64,000 bases of DNA from Treponema socranskii subsp. socranskii VPI DR56BR1116 = ATCC 35536. GTDB lineage: Bacteria > Spirochaetota > Spirochaetia > Treponematales > Treponemataceae. The notes under the pieces were generated by a model. The model worked only from the letters and a program-made list of their open reading frames with translations, ran no database searches and was not told the DNA's origin. Within the stretch, counting starts at the first letter, position 1; each line of letters opens with the position of its first letter. A program made the translations under genes and the position numbers. The stretch is taken from assembly GCF_000468115.1 (NCBI RefSeq), contig NZ_AVQI01000016.1, positions 1-64,000 of the forward strand, written 5' to 3'. Below, one piece after another: positions 17,246 through 26,275 of the stretch.

Positions 17246-17941
17246 ATGACGAATGCTGTTTTTGATTTGCCGGAAATACTGACATCGCTGAATACCGTTT
17301 CGGTGTTTGCACGCCTCGCACTCGCCGTAGCGTTCGGCGGTATACTCGGATTGGAGCGGGGCAGAAAGCATCGGCCTGCGGGTTTTCGCACGTACATGAT
17401 CGTCTGCCTCTCTTCGGCTCTCGTTATGATCACCGATTTATACCTCGTCGAATTTTACGGTACGGGAGATCCCGCGAGGCTCGGTGCGCAAGTTATCAGC
17501 GGCATCGGTTTTCTCGGCGCCGGCAGCATTATGATAAGCAATATGCGCATCAAAGGTATTACGACCGCCGCCGGCCTTTGGGGATCGGCGGGATTGGGAC
17601 TGGCGCTCGGCGCGGGGTTCTACATCGGTGCATTTATCACCGGAGTCTTTTTGCTTATCATCATGACGATTATGAGCCGGATCGACGCACGGATGAACGC
17701 GATGTCTCGCTCCATGATCATCTTCGCCGAATTCAAATCGACGGAAGCGCTTTCGTCGTTCGTAAAAGAAGCGCGTAAAATGAACTGTACGCTGTCCGAC
17801 ATCGAAATGAAAAAATCGCTGCTCGACGGTGATTACATCGGCGTCAACATCGCGATTTCGCTTCCGAAACGGCGAAATCACGCCGAAGTCATCCAGCAGT
17901 TCGGTGCGCTCAAAGGAGTAAAATACATCGAAGAACTGTAA
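17246..17941 (+). CDS. MgtC/SapB family membrane protein
   Basis: A 231-residue protein. The N-terminal half (about residues 20-140) is the MgtC membrane domain with LALAVAFGGILGLERGRKHRPAGFRTYMIV and ISGIGFLGAGSIM. A soluble C-terminal domain of about 90 residues may be ACT-like. MgtC proteins are linked to growth at low magnesium and to F-ATPase inhibition in some pathogens; many members have no known role. The ATG at 17246 begins 2 nt after the tctA stop, so it is translationally coupled to the transporter operon. Confidence 0.85.
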   Translation: MTNAVFDLPEILTSLNTVSVFARLALAVAFGGILGLERGRKHRPAGFRTYMIVCLSSALVMITDLYLVEFYGTGDPARLGAQVISGIGFLGAGSIMISNMRIKGITTAAGLWGSAGLGLALGAGFYIGAFITGVFLLIIMTIMSRIDARMNAMSRSMIIFAEFKSTEALSSFVKEARKMNCTLSDIEMKKSLLDGDYIGVNIAISLPKRRNHAEVIQQFGALKGVKYIEEL

Positions 17942-18060
17942 AGCGCGGTAAACAATCGACTCAGGACAACCGCACGGAAATCAAGTTTTACCCAAAAGCG
18001 GTAACAATGCCTGAGGATTCATAAGAGCGCCGAACATAATGCCGTTCAAAGGCGAACGTC

Positions 18061-18405
18061 GTGGCCGCCGCAAATAAAAAAATTCATATCGAATTGATAC
18101 GAAAAGAGCCGGAAGATTATAAAAAGCTTGGCAGCAGCGTGCGGAAAGACGTAGCAAAAAAAATTGATAAGCTGGCGGACAATCCTTTTGCAGGTGATTC
18201 GCTCGGCAACAAAGACAATATCGATTTAACCGGCTACTACAAACTCTATGCCTGCGATAAAAAGATACGTATCGTATACAGACTTATCACGCCCGAAAGA
18301 GTGGAAATCATAGAAATTGGGGGAATCGGGAAAAGAGATACAATGGCAATTTATAAAACGATCGGAAAAAGAATTAAAAATCATATCGAAAAACCGCAAA
18401 CTTGA
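18061..18405 (+). CDS. RelE/ParE superfamily toxin-like protein without an evident antitoxin
   Basis: A 114-residue basic protein with the RelE fold pattern. Typical elements are DVAKKIDKLADNPF, NIDLTGYYKLYACDKKIRIVYRL and the last strand VEIIEIGGIGKRD. It starts with GTG, with AAAGG at 18048-18052. RelE proteins cleave mRNA on the ribosome and are normally paired with an antitoxin. Only 119 nt separate it from the MgtC gene and no antitoxin-sized frame lies there, nor in the 135 nt after it. It may be a remnant or a solitary member. Confidence 0.72.
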   Translation: MAAANKKIHIELIRKEPEDYKKLGSSVRKDVAKKIDKLADNPFAGDSLGNKDNIDLTGYYKLYACDKKIRIVYRLITPERVEIIEIGGIGKRDTMAIYKTIGKRIKNHIEKPQT

Positions 18406-18528
18406 TAGTTCTCCGACGATTTGCGGATCAGCGTATAAAGTGTATAGTACATTAAGAAAACTCTCTGAAAACCGAAGTTTATGGATAGCTCATAAAGTGC
18501 GCCCGTGTCAAACGAGGGCGATCCGTGC

Positions 18529-18534
18529 TATACT
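18529..18534 (+). promoter_or_regulatory. -10 box 6 nt from the sensor SBP start (possible leaderless mRNA)
   Basis: GCTATACT precedes the ATG at 18541 by 6 nt with no Shine-Dalgarno. TGTCAA at 18506-18511 is a weak -35 candidate at 17-nt spacing. Confidence 0.45.
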
Positions 18535-18540
18535 GGTATC

Positions 18541-19569
18541 ATGCGTACCATTTATCGCGCGCTTTGTTTTTCCGCCGCGCTTTTCGTTTTTACAAGCTGC
18601 TTTCAAAAGGCGAAAGGATGCGATGATGAAAACACGCTCGTCGTCGCAAGCCCCCATCCGCTCGTGCTCATCGTTCCCGTCATAGAAAATTTCGAAAACG
18701 AAACGGGGATTCGAGTCGAACTCGTACAGGGCGGCACAAAAGAAATACTCAAAGCCCTTCAAATGCACCCCGACGCATCTCCGTACGATGTGCTGTGGGG
18801 CGGCTCCTACGCGTCGGTGCTCCCCGCTTCTTCTCTCTTCGATTCCTACATCAGCGTAAACGAAGCGTATATCCGAAGCGAATACAAAAACGTCGAAGGG
18901 ATGATGAACCGCTTTTCCGACGTGCCGAGTGTTCTGATGATAAACAAAAAACGGTTGGGAGACGTCGCCGTTTCGGGTTACGGAGACCTCCTCAATCCGA
19001 AATTAAAGGGCGCGATCGCCTTCGGAAACCCGGAAACGTCGTCGTCGGCATGGGAACATTTAATAAATATGCTCTATGCCGAAGGCAAAGGAAATCTCGG
19101 CGTCGGCTGGGACTATGTGGCAAAGTTGTGTGCAAATCTCGACGGCACCCTCTTAAACTCTTCGAGCGCGGTGTACAACGGAGTAGCGGACGGGCGCTTT
19201 GCCGTCGGCTTGACCTTTGAAGAAGGCGGCGCCAATTTTGCCGAAAAAGACGACAACATCGCTCTCGTGTACATGCAAGAAGGCGTCGTCTTTACTCCCG
19301 ACGGCGTCTATATGCCGAAAAAAATCCGGCACAAAGACAATGCCGTCCGATTTATCGATTATGTGACGGGAAAAAACGTACAAAGCTATATCGCAAAAAA
19401 AATGAACCGCCGCTCCGTGCGAAGCGACGTCGAAACGAAAAGCCTGCTTCCGGCAAAGAACGCAATCAAGTGCATCTCGGTAGATTACGCATATACAACT
19501 TCGCACCAAAGCGAATGGGTCGAACGCTTTCTCGATATCTTCGAAAGCGCGAGGCAAAGCGATGAATAA
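18541..19569 (+). CDS. solute-binding lipoprotein, probable sensor partner of the adjacent kinase
   Basis: A 342-residue family 1 (COG1840-like) SBP with a lipoprotein signal peptide and lipobox FTSC (C20). Ligand-loop motifs ETSSSAWEHLINM and LNSSSAVYN closely match those of the frameshifted SBP at 5958-6990 and differ from those of the SBP at 22257. The ATG at 18541 is chosen because signal peptide and -10 box position agree. It overlaps the histidine kinase gene by 8 nt. A binding protein directly upstream of a kinase and regulator resembles three-component systems such as PgtC-PgtB-PgtA, where the SBP presents ligand to the sensor. Confidence 0.88.
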   Translation: MRTIYRALCFSAALFVFTSCFQKAKGCDDENTLVVASPHPLVLIVPVIENFENETGIRVELVQGGTKEILKALQMHPDASPYDVLWGGSYASVLPASSLFDSYISVNEAYIRSEYKNVEGMMNRFSDVPSVLMINKKRLGDVAVSGYGDLLNPKLKGAIAFGNPETSSSAWEHLINMLYAEGKGNLGVGWDYVAKLCANLDGTLLNSSSAVYNGVADGRFAVGLTFEEGGANFAEKDDNIALVYMQEGVVFTPDGVYMPKKIRHKDNAVRFIDYVTGKNVQSYIAKKMNRRSVRSDVETKSLLPAKNAIKCISVDYAYTTSHQSEWVERFLDIFESARQSDE

Positions 19570-21247
19570 TACTATGCACTTTAAAGAAGAGATACGCCGC
19601 TCGTTTATAGCGCACTCGCTCGTCCCGTCCGTTGCCTTTGCAAGCATCGTCATTTTCATATCCGCTTTGCTGTGGAACATCAATCTCTATCGTACCCTCG
19701 CGCGTGAAAACAAAAATGCCCTAGCCGTTTTGAGTGAAGCCGTAGCCTCATACGACGCTTTTATCAACGAACAAAGTTTTTTCCCCGAAGCGCTTTTTGA
19801 CGACGCATCGTCCGTTTCCGGAGCATATACCATGCTTAAGGAGTTTATCCATACGCAAAAAATTCCCGCCGATTTTACGCTGCTTTCCCCGTCGTACGCC
19901 GTTGTGCTTGAGGGAAGCGCGGACAACGACTTTATAGTTCCCGAATGGCAAAATCAATTCATCTGGGGTGCCCTCGGCAGAATGCGGGAAAAGCCTGATC
20001 AAACGGTGATAGAACTCTCGTCCGAGTATAACGCGGGCGGCAAAAGCGAAATCGTCATCGGACGCGCACTCGACGCAAAAGACAGGATCGGCGGTTACAT
20101 CGTCTTTACGATAGATGAAAAAGACATACGCGCATCGCTCAATCCGCTTCTTTCCTTTGCGATCACCGACAGAAAGGGTACGCTTTTTACGGCTTCTTTT
20201 CCGTATGCGGCGAACGCATTCGGAAAGCTTTCGGACAACTATCGAAGCGATAAGCGATATTATTTTACGGAAAACGAAGCGGTATTCCGCACGTCGACGG
20301 CAGACGGCGCCTTCGACGTCTATACGTTTCAAAGTACGCAGCAGATGCGAAGCGCTTTTTTAATAATCGCTTTGACGACGCTTTCGCTTCTCGCCTTGGT
20401 CATCGCAGGGCTTTTCGTAAGCGCGGGCAAAATCGCCGAAAAAGAATCGCGTTCTCTTATGCAGATCGCAGAAGGGTGCGCTGAAGTCGAACGCGGCAAT
20501 CTCGCAGAGCGCCTTTCGGTCACGGGCAATATCGAATTCCAAAAGATCGCAAATGCGTACAACGATATGCTCGACACCGTACAGCGCCTCATCGATGAAA
20601 ACAAAAAGGAAGCGCACGAACGCTACGTCGCCGAAATCAAACAGCTCGAAATGCAGTTCAATCCGCACTTTTTATACAACACGCTCGAAAATATTAAATT
20701 TTTAATAAAACTCGATCCCGATAAAGCGCAAAAAACGATCCTCCGTCTTTCGGAACTCTTGCGCTATAGTGTCGACAACGAAGCGCCGACTGCTCGGATC
20801 GGTGAAGACATCCGCCGCATCGAACATTATCTGTACATCTTAAAACTCCGTTTCGGCAAAAAATTCGTGTACGAAATCGACGTGCCGGACGACGTACAAA
20901 ACTGCGTCGTGCCGAAGCTCATCGTGCAGCCCTTAATCGACAATTCCGTCAAACACGGCTTCGCAGACAGAGAGCGCATGAAAGTCTCGATCGGAGCGCA
21001 TACGGTCGGGAAAAAACTGTATATTGTCGTGCGCGACGACGGAGCGGGCATGAGCGAAGATGCGCTTAAAGCGATGCGAAAACTCATTCGTTCACAGAGC
21101 AACAAAACGAATCACATCGGCTTATACAATGTCGAGAGACGCATCGAGCTTTTGTACGGAAGAGAATACGGCATGACGATCGACAGCGCATCGGGCAGCG
21201 GAACGACCGTGCACATAAGCCTGCCCGTCATTCGGAGCAAACTATGA
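19562..21247 (+). CDS. sensor histidine kinase, YesM/LytS-like (PF06580)
   Basis: A 561-residue membrane sensor. Transmembrane helices are near residues 17-40 and 262-285, with an extracytoplasmic region between. HAMP-like linker, then the kinase domain with phospho-accepting H369 in QLEMQFNPHFLYNTLENIK, and ATPase motifs LIVQPLIDNSVKHGF and DDGAGMSED. The gene overlaps the SBP gene upstream by 8 nt and the response regulator gene downstream by 4 nt, so the three are one translational unit. Probably detects the ligand-loaded SBP. Confidence 0.9.
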   Translation: MNNTMHFKEEIRRSFIAHSLVPSVAFASIVIFISALLWNINLYRTLARENKNALAVLSEAVASYDAFINEQSFFPEALFDDASSVSGAYTMLKEFIHTQKIPADFTLLSPSYAVVLEGSADNDFIVPEWQNQFIWGALGRMREKPDQTVIELSSEYNAGGKSEIVIGRALDAKDRIGGYIVFTIDEKDIRASLNPLLSFAITDRKGTLFTASFPYAANAFGKLSDNYRSDKRYYFTENEAVFRTSTADGAFDVYTFQSTQQMRSAFLIIALTTLSLLALVIAGLFVSAGKIAEKESRSLMQIAEGCAEVERGNLAERLSVTGNIEFQKIANAYNDMLDTVQRLIDENKKEAHERYVAEIKQLEMQFNPHFLYNTLENIKFLIKLDPDKAQKTILRLSELLRYSVDNEAPTARIGEDIRRIEHYLYILKLRFGKKFVYEIDVPDDVQNCVVPKLIVQPLIDNSVKHGFADRERMKVSIGAHTVGKKLYIVVRDDGAGMSEDALKAMRKLIRSQSNKTNHIGLYNVERRIELLYGREYGMTIDSASGSGTTVHISLPVIRSKL

Positions 21248-22041
21248 TACGCATACTGATTGCCGAAGACGAAGAGATTATCCGTTCGGGACTTTTGTAT
21301 ACGATCGACTGGCTTTCCATGAACGCCGTCGTCGTCGCTTCTGCAGCAACGGGTACGGAAGGACTCGAAAAGATAAAAAGCCTGCGCCCCGATATCGTAA
21401 TCACCGACATAAAGATGCCGGGCATGAGCGGACTCGATATGATAGCGGGAGCGCAAAAAGAAAAAATCGATTTTATCCCGATCGTGCTTACAAGCTATTC
21501 CGATTTCAACTATGCGAAAAATGCCATCGCCCTCCGCGTCTTCGATTATCTTTTAAAACCCGTAGACGAAGAAAAGATCAAAGAAGTCGTATCCCGTGCA
21601 AAAGCGGAGCTTACAAAAAACCGCAGCGCGCAAAAAGCCGAACGCGAGGGAAACGCCGGCAGCGCCCCGTCGCCGTTTCTTCCGCCCTTGGTTTCCGACA
21701 ATCCGTATATCGCAGCCTGCCTCAGCGCGATCGAACAAAACTACGCGGGGCATCCGAACATCGAAACGCTTGCCGAAACGCTCAAAGTGAGTGCAAGTTA
21801 TTTGAGCAGATTATTTAAAAAACACACGTCGATGACTTTCCTCGATTTTTTGAACACGTATCGGATTCAAAAAGCCGTAAGCCTCCTTTCCGATCAAAAA
21901 TACCGCGTCTACGAAGTCGCATCGATGACGGGTTTTTCGTCATACAAGCGATTTTACGAAGTGTTCAAATCCTATGCGGGTTTTCCGCCGACGGAACTCG
22001 CAAAGCCGGACGTAAAACGGAAAAACCGAACACCCGACTGA
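21244..22041 (+). CDS. response regulator with AraC-type DNA-binding domain (YesN-like)
   Basis: A 265-residue regulator. The receiver domain begins MIRILIAEDEEIIRSGL and has D55 (VITDIKMPGMSG). The C-terminal AraC domain contains IETLAETLKVSASYLSRLFKKH and MTGFSSYKRFYEVFKSYAG. The start overlaps the kinase stop (ATGA). The likely target is the ABC importer 215 nt downstream. Confidence 0.9.
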   Translation: MIRILIAEDEEIIRSGLLYTIDWLSMNAVVVASAATGTEGLEKIKSLRPDIVITDIKMPGMSGLDMIAGAQKEKIDFIPIVLTSYSDFNYAKNAIALRVFDYLLKPVDEEKIKEVVSRAKAELTKNRSAQKAEREGNAGSAPSPFLPPLVSDNPYIAACLSAIEQNYAGHPNIETLAETLKVSASYLSRLFKKHTSMTFLDFLNTYRIQKAVSLLSDQKYRVYEVASMTGFSSYKRFYEVFKSYAGFPPTELAKPDVKRKNRTPD

Positions 22042-22256
22042 GTGCAGCTGATTTTTTACATTCACGTCATTATTTAGAAAATATAGTTTTCGGTACGCTT
22101 GTCCCGATCGGCTGCAAGCCTGCTTCGCCGTCTGTCCGCGTCGTACTCCGTTCGGTTCATTTTTCGGGATATTTTTATATAAAATCGGCATTGCGAATAT
22201 GGAATTCCCCCCTTACAATTTTCTTAAAGATATTCAATATCCGGAGGATTTCCATT

Positions 22257-23297
22257 ATGAAAAAGATTTGTGCAGTCATCGGCTCGCTTTTGCTCGCCGG
22301 CAGCATGCTCTTTGCCGCCGGCAACAAAAACGCCGGTTCTCTCGTCGTCTACGGCTCTTGCGAAGAAGAATACGTCAGCGCCGTATGTGCAAAATTCGAA
22401 AAGCTCACCGGTATCAAAACGAGTTACCAGCGCCTTTCGACGGGCGAAGTGCTCACGAAGATCGCCGAAGAAAACGGTAAGCCGTCGGCGGACGTATGGT
22501 TCGGCGGCACGACGGATCCGTACAACGAAGCTACGGCAAAAGGGCTTTTGCTCCCGTACAACGCAAAAAATGCAAAACACATTATCGCACCGCAGTTCAA
22601 AGATGCGAACAACAACTGGTTCGGAATTTACCGCGGCATCCTCGGCTTTTTTTGGAACACGGAAGAGATGAAGCGTCTCGGTATCCAGCCGCCGAAAGAC
22701 TGGGACGATTTGACAAAAGCGCAGTACAAAGGCTTGATTTCGTTCGCAAACCCGAATACGGCGGGAACGGGAAAGCTCATCGTCAACACGATGGTGCAGA
22801 TGAAGGGACACGACAAAGCGATGGAGTTCTTCAAAGCGCTCGATAAAAATATCGTACAGTATACGAAGTCCGGTTCCGGCCCGTCGAAGCTCGTTCCGAC
22901 CGGCGAAATCGTCATCGGTATCGGCTTCCTGCACGACGTCGTCTATCAGATCGTCGACAACGGCTACGACAATTTGGGCATGACAGCTCCCTCGTCCGGC
23001 ACGAGCTACGAAATCGGAGCGACGGCGATTTTCAAAGGCGCGAAAAACGTCGAAAACGCACAGAAATTCATCGAATTCGCGCTGTCCCCCGACTGCGTAA
23101 ACCTCGCTCAGGAAAACGGTTCGTATCAGTTCCTCGTCATCGACAATGCGAAGCCCGTCAAAGCCGCCGTCAAAGCCGGCCTCGATAAAATCAAAACGAT
23201 CAACTACGATTTCGAAGACGCGAAATACCACACGTCGCAGTACGTACAGGATTTCTTTAAAGTCATCGCAAGCGACGACCGCGTTAAGACCAAATAA
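22257..23297 (+). CDS. ABC transporter solute-binding protein (COG1840-like, Fe3+ type)
   Basis: A 346-residue exported SBP. The signal peptide MKKICAVIGSLLLAGSMLFAA lacks a lipobox cysteine. GGAGG at 22243-22247 fixes the ATG at 22257; the longer frame to 22191 is not needed. Motifs include LVVYGSCEEEY, ADVWFGGTTDPYNEA and FANPNTAGTGK, typical of the FbpA/AfuA group. The ligand could be ferric iron or a small anion; the FbpA tyrosine pair was not confirmed. Permease and ATPase genes follow in the same direction. Confidence 0.88.
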   Translation: MKKICAVIGSLLLAGSMLFAAGNKNAGSLVVYGSCEEEYVSAVCAKFEKLTGIKTSYQRLSTGEVLTKIAEENGKPSADVWFGGTTDPYNEATAKGLLLPYNAKNAKHIIAPQFKDANNNWFGIYRGILGFFWNTEEMKRLGIQPPKDWDDLTKAQYKGLISFANPNTAGTGKLIVNTMVQMKGHDKAMEFFKALDKNIVQYTKSGSGPSKLVPTGEIVIGIGFLHDVVYQIVDNGYDNLGMTAPSSGTSYEIGATAIFKGAKNVENAQKFIEFALSPDCVNLAQENGSYQFLVIDNAKPVKAAVKAGLDKIKTINYDFEDAKYHTSQYVQDFFKVIASDDRVKTK

Positions 23298-23371
23298 TAA
23301 TTATTAATTTCAATTACCGCTGCGGTGCGATCCGTGCCGCAGCACATCATCTTTTTTCGTGGATTTTTATT

Positions 23372-25087
23372 ATGACAAAACCATACAGCGCCGGAACGCA
23401 AAGCAAAACGCTCGAAAGAAAAAAATTGTTTGCCGATCCGATTCTCATCACCGCAATATTCGCAATATTTTTATTTTTGGTTTTATTTATCGTCTATCCC
23501 CTGTCGATTTTGCTTGTCGACAGCGTGTACGAAGAAAATCAAATCACGCTTTCCGTATTCGCCCGCATTTTCGGGATGTCGGGCTTCCGAAAAGCGATTT
23601 CAAATACGCTGCAGCTCGGTTTTATCTCAGGCATCCTCGCCACTCTTATCGGATTTCTGTTCGCATACGTCGACATGTACGTCAGCGTCGGAAACAAATT
23701 CGTCAAAGGCCTGTTTAAAATCGTTTCCGTATTGCCGGTCGTCTCACCGCCTTTCGTCCTCTCTCTTTCGGCGATCATGCTTTTCGGCCGTACCGGTATA
23801 ATCACGCGAAGCCTGTTCAATTTGAGTACGACAAAATTATACGGCCTTCCGGGTATCTGCCTCGTACAGACGCTTACCTTTTTTCCCGTCTGTTACCTCA
23901 TGCTCAAAGGCTTGCTTAAAAACATAGATCCTTCACTCGAAGAAGCCGCCCGCAACATCGGCGCTTCCCGGTGGAAAGTGTTTACGTCGGTAACGCTTCC
24001 GCTTTTGCTTCCCGGCCTCGGAAACGCCTTTCTCGTAACCTTTATCGAATCGGTTGCGGACTTTGCAAACCCGATGATCATCGGAGGAAACTTCGACACG
24101 CTCGCAACGTCGATTTATCTGCAGCTCACCGGCGCATACGATAAAAGCGGAGCCACGGCAATGGCCGTCGTGCTTCTCTTCATTTCGATGAGTTTATTCA
24201 TCGTCGAAAAATATCGGCTTGAGCGGAAATCGGTCGCCACCCTTACGGGTAAAGCCTCTCGGGAGCGCATGCGCATAAAAGACAAAAGCGTGCGCGTTCC
24301 GCTTGTCACGATCAGCATCGTCATTTCGCTGTTCGTCATCGTGCTCTACGTTCTCGTCGTATTCGGCTCTCTCTTTAAAATCTGGGGACGGAACTACAGC
24401 CTGTCGCTGAAATGGTATCAGTACGTGTTTAAAAACAACGGATACAAAGTATTCCTCGATTCGATTTGGCTTTCGCTCATCGCATCTCCCATCACGGCGC
24501 TCATATCGATGATAATCGCCTACCTCGTCGTAAAGCGGAAGTTTGCAGGAAAGGGATTTATGGAATTCATCGCGATGCTCGCGATGGCGGTTCCGGGAAC
24601 GGTTCTCGGCGTCGGCTTTATACGAGGATTCAACAGCGGCATCTTTCACTCCGGTTTTATGCAGGGGCTCTACGGCACCGGAGCGATCCTCGTCATCGTG
24701 TTTATCGTGCGTTCGCTTCCGATCGGAACTCGAAGCGGCATCGCGGCTCTCAGACAGATCGACAAATCGATCGAAGAGTCCGCCTACGATTTGGGCGCAG
24801 ACAGCTTCACCGTATTTACGACGGTGACGCTTCCGCTTATTAAAGATTCGTTTTTCAGCGGACTCGTTACGACTTTCGTGCGCTCCATCACGGCGATTTC
24901 CGCGATCATTCTGCTGGTCACTCCGCAGTTCGTGCTCATCACCGTGCGCATCAACGAACATGCGGAAAAAGGCAACTACGGCATAGCCTGTGCATACGCG
25001 ACCATACTGATCGTCATCACGTATACGGCGATTACGCTGATGAATCTGTTTACCGGAAAATTCGGCACAAGCCGCAAACAAAAATAA
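23372..25087 (+). CDS. ABC transporter permease, two fused membrane domains (FbpB-like)
   Basis: A 571-residue membrane protein with about 12 helices in two tandem permease halves. ATPase-contact loops are EEAARNIGASRWKVFTSVTLP and EESAYDLGADSFTVFTTVTLP. The domain fusion is usual for ferric and related importers. It sits between the SBP gene and the ATPase gene (13 nt to the latter). Paralogue of the permease at 7064-8734. Confidence 0.92.
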   Translation: MTKPYSAGTQSKTLERKKLFADPILITAIFAIFLFLVLFIVYPLSILLVDSVYEENQITLSVFARIFGMSGFRKAISNTLQLGFISGILATLIGFLFAYVDMYVSVGNKFVKGLFKIVSVLPVVSPPFVLSLSAIMLFGRTGIITRSLFNLSTTKLYGLPGICLVQTLTFFPVCYLMLKGLLKNIDPSLEEAARNIGASRWKVFTSVTLPLLLPGLGNAFLVTFIESVADFANPMIIGGNFDTLATSIYLQLTGAYDKSGATAMAVVLLFISMSLFIVEKYRLERKSVATLTGKASRERMRIKDKSVRVPLVTISIVISLFVIVLYVLVVFGSLFKIWGRNYSLSLKWYQYVFKNNGYKVFLDSIWLSLIASPITALISMIIAYLVVKRKFAGKGFMEFIAMLAMAVPGTVLGVGFIRGFNSGIFHSGFMQGLYGTGAILVIVFIVRSLPIGTRSGIAALRQIDKSIEESAYDLGADSFTVFTTVTLPLIKDSFFSGLVTTFVRSITAISAIILLVTPQFVLITVRINEHAEKGNYGIACAYATILIVITYTAITLMNLFTGKFGTSRKQK

Positions 25088-25100
25088 CAAGGGGAATATT

Positions 25101-26177
25101 ATGTCAAAAGAACAAAAGGGCGTACGCCTCGATCACATAACGAAAATTTACAAAGATTATAAAACGGAAAAAGATTTCGCCGCCGTTGACGACATTTCGC
25201 TCGACATCAAACCCGGCAGCTTTGTCACCATCCTCGGCCCTTCAGGCTGCGGAAAGACGACTACGCTCCGCATGGTCGCGGGATTTGAAAGCCCCGACAA
25301 GGGCGAAATCTACATCGGCGCTCAAGCGATCAACGAACTCACGCCGAATAAGCGCGATACGGCAATGGTGTTCCAAAGCTACGCGCTTTTGCCGCACTAC
25401 AACGTCTTCGACAATATCGCCTACGGCTTAAAGATCAGAAAAGTTGCAAAAAACGAAATAGCCGAGCGCGTCATGGCCATGCTCAAGCTCGTCGAACTCG
25501 AAGGGCTCGAAGGCCGCATGACAAACCAGCTGTCGGGCGGACAGCAGCAGCGAGTCGCCCTCGCGCGCGCGCTTGTCGTGCAGCCGAGCGTTTTGCTTTT
25601 CGACGAACCGCTTTCGAATCTCGACGCAAAGCTCCGCGTCGCAATGCGCACCGAAATCAGACGCATCCAGCAGACGGTCGGCATTACGGCGATTTACGTT
25701 ACGCATGATCAAGCGGAAGCTATGAGCATCTCCGACCAAATCATCATTATGAACAAAGGAAAAATCGCGCAGATGGGAACGCCCCGCGAAATCTACTATC
25801 AGCCGAAAGACGAATTCGTCGCGGACTTTATCGGCGAAGTAAACTTCCTAACCGGAAGCGTAACGTCGATCGATTCCAAAGCCATACATGTCGACGTCGG
25901 AGGCGTCGATATCACCGCCGAATCGTTTGAAAAAGTTTCTAAGGGTGATCCGTGTAAAATCGTACTGCGCCCCGAATCGATTACGCTCGCAGACCAAGGA
26001 GTGCTCCCGTGTACGGTAACGCTTTCGACGTTTATGGGTTCGTATCAGTATTATCAGGCTGATGTAAACGGCATGATGATCAAGATCACCGAATACAACC
26101 CGAAAAACCGTAAGCTCTACCAAGCAGGCGACAAAGCATACCTCAACTTCGAAAGCGGCAACCTGCACATTCTCTAG
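25101..26177 (+). CDS. ABC transporter ATP-binding protein (FbpC/PotA-like)
   Basis: A 358-residue ATPase. Walker A GPSGCGKTT, signature LSGGQQQRVALARAL, Walker B VLLFDEPLSNLD, switch histidine in AIYVTHDQAEA. A C-terminal TOBE-like domain starts near residue 285 (VLRPESITL). An AAGGGG site precedes the ATG. It powers the importer encoded just upstream; last gene of the SBP-kinase-regulator-ABC chain. Confidence 0.93.
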   Translation: MSKEQKGVRLDHITKIYKDYKTEKDFAAVDDISLDIKPGSFVTILGPSGCGKTTTLRMVAGFESPDKGEIYIGAQAINELTPNKRDTAMVFQSYALLPHYNVFDNIAYGLKIRKVAKNEIAERVMAMLKLVELEGLEGRMTNQLSGGQQQRVALARALVVQPSVLLFDEPLSNLDAKLRVAMRTEIRRIQQTVGITAIYVTHDQAEAMSISDQIIIMNKGKIAQMGTPREIYYQPKDEFVADFIGEVNFLTGSVTSIDSKAIHVDVGGVDITAESFEKVSKGDPCKIVLRPESITLADQGVLPCTVTLSTFMGSYQYYQADVNGMMIKITEYNPKNRKLYQAGDKAYLNFESGNLHIL

Positions 26178-26201
26178 CGCAAGTCCCGTACAAAACCCCG
26201 A

Positions 26202-26235
26202 CTCGGCCGCATGCACCTCGCATTTGCCGGCCGAG
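26202..26235. terminator. hairpin in the convergent ABC/clpC gap
   Basis: CTCGGCCG and CGGCCGAG form an 8-bp stem around 18 nt, extendable by nearby CCCCGA and TTCGGG. There is no clear T-tract. It lies between two converging genes and may end both transcripts. Confidence 0.4.
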
Positions 26236-26275
26236 CGTTCGGGAACGATAGAGCAGCAAGCGGAAACGGCGCGCT

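Noticed and set aside
17942-18060. Antitoxin gene in front of the RelE-like toxin
   Set aside because: Only a frame ending MPEDS at 18024 without a credible start exists; too short and unrecognisable to call a gene.
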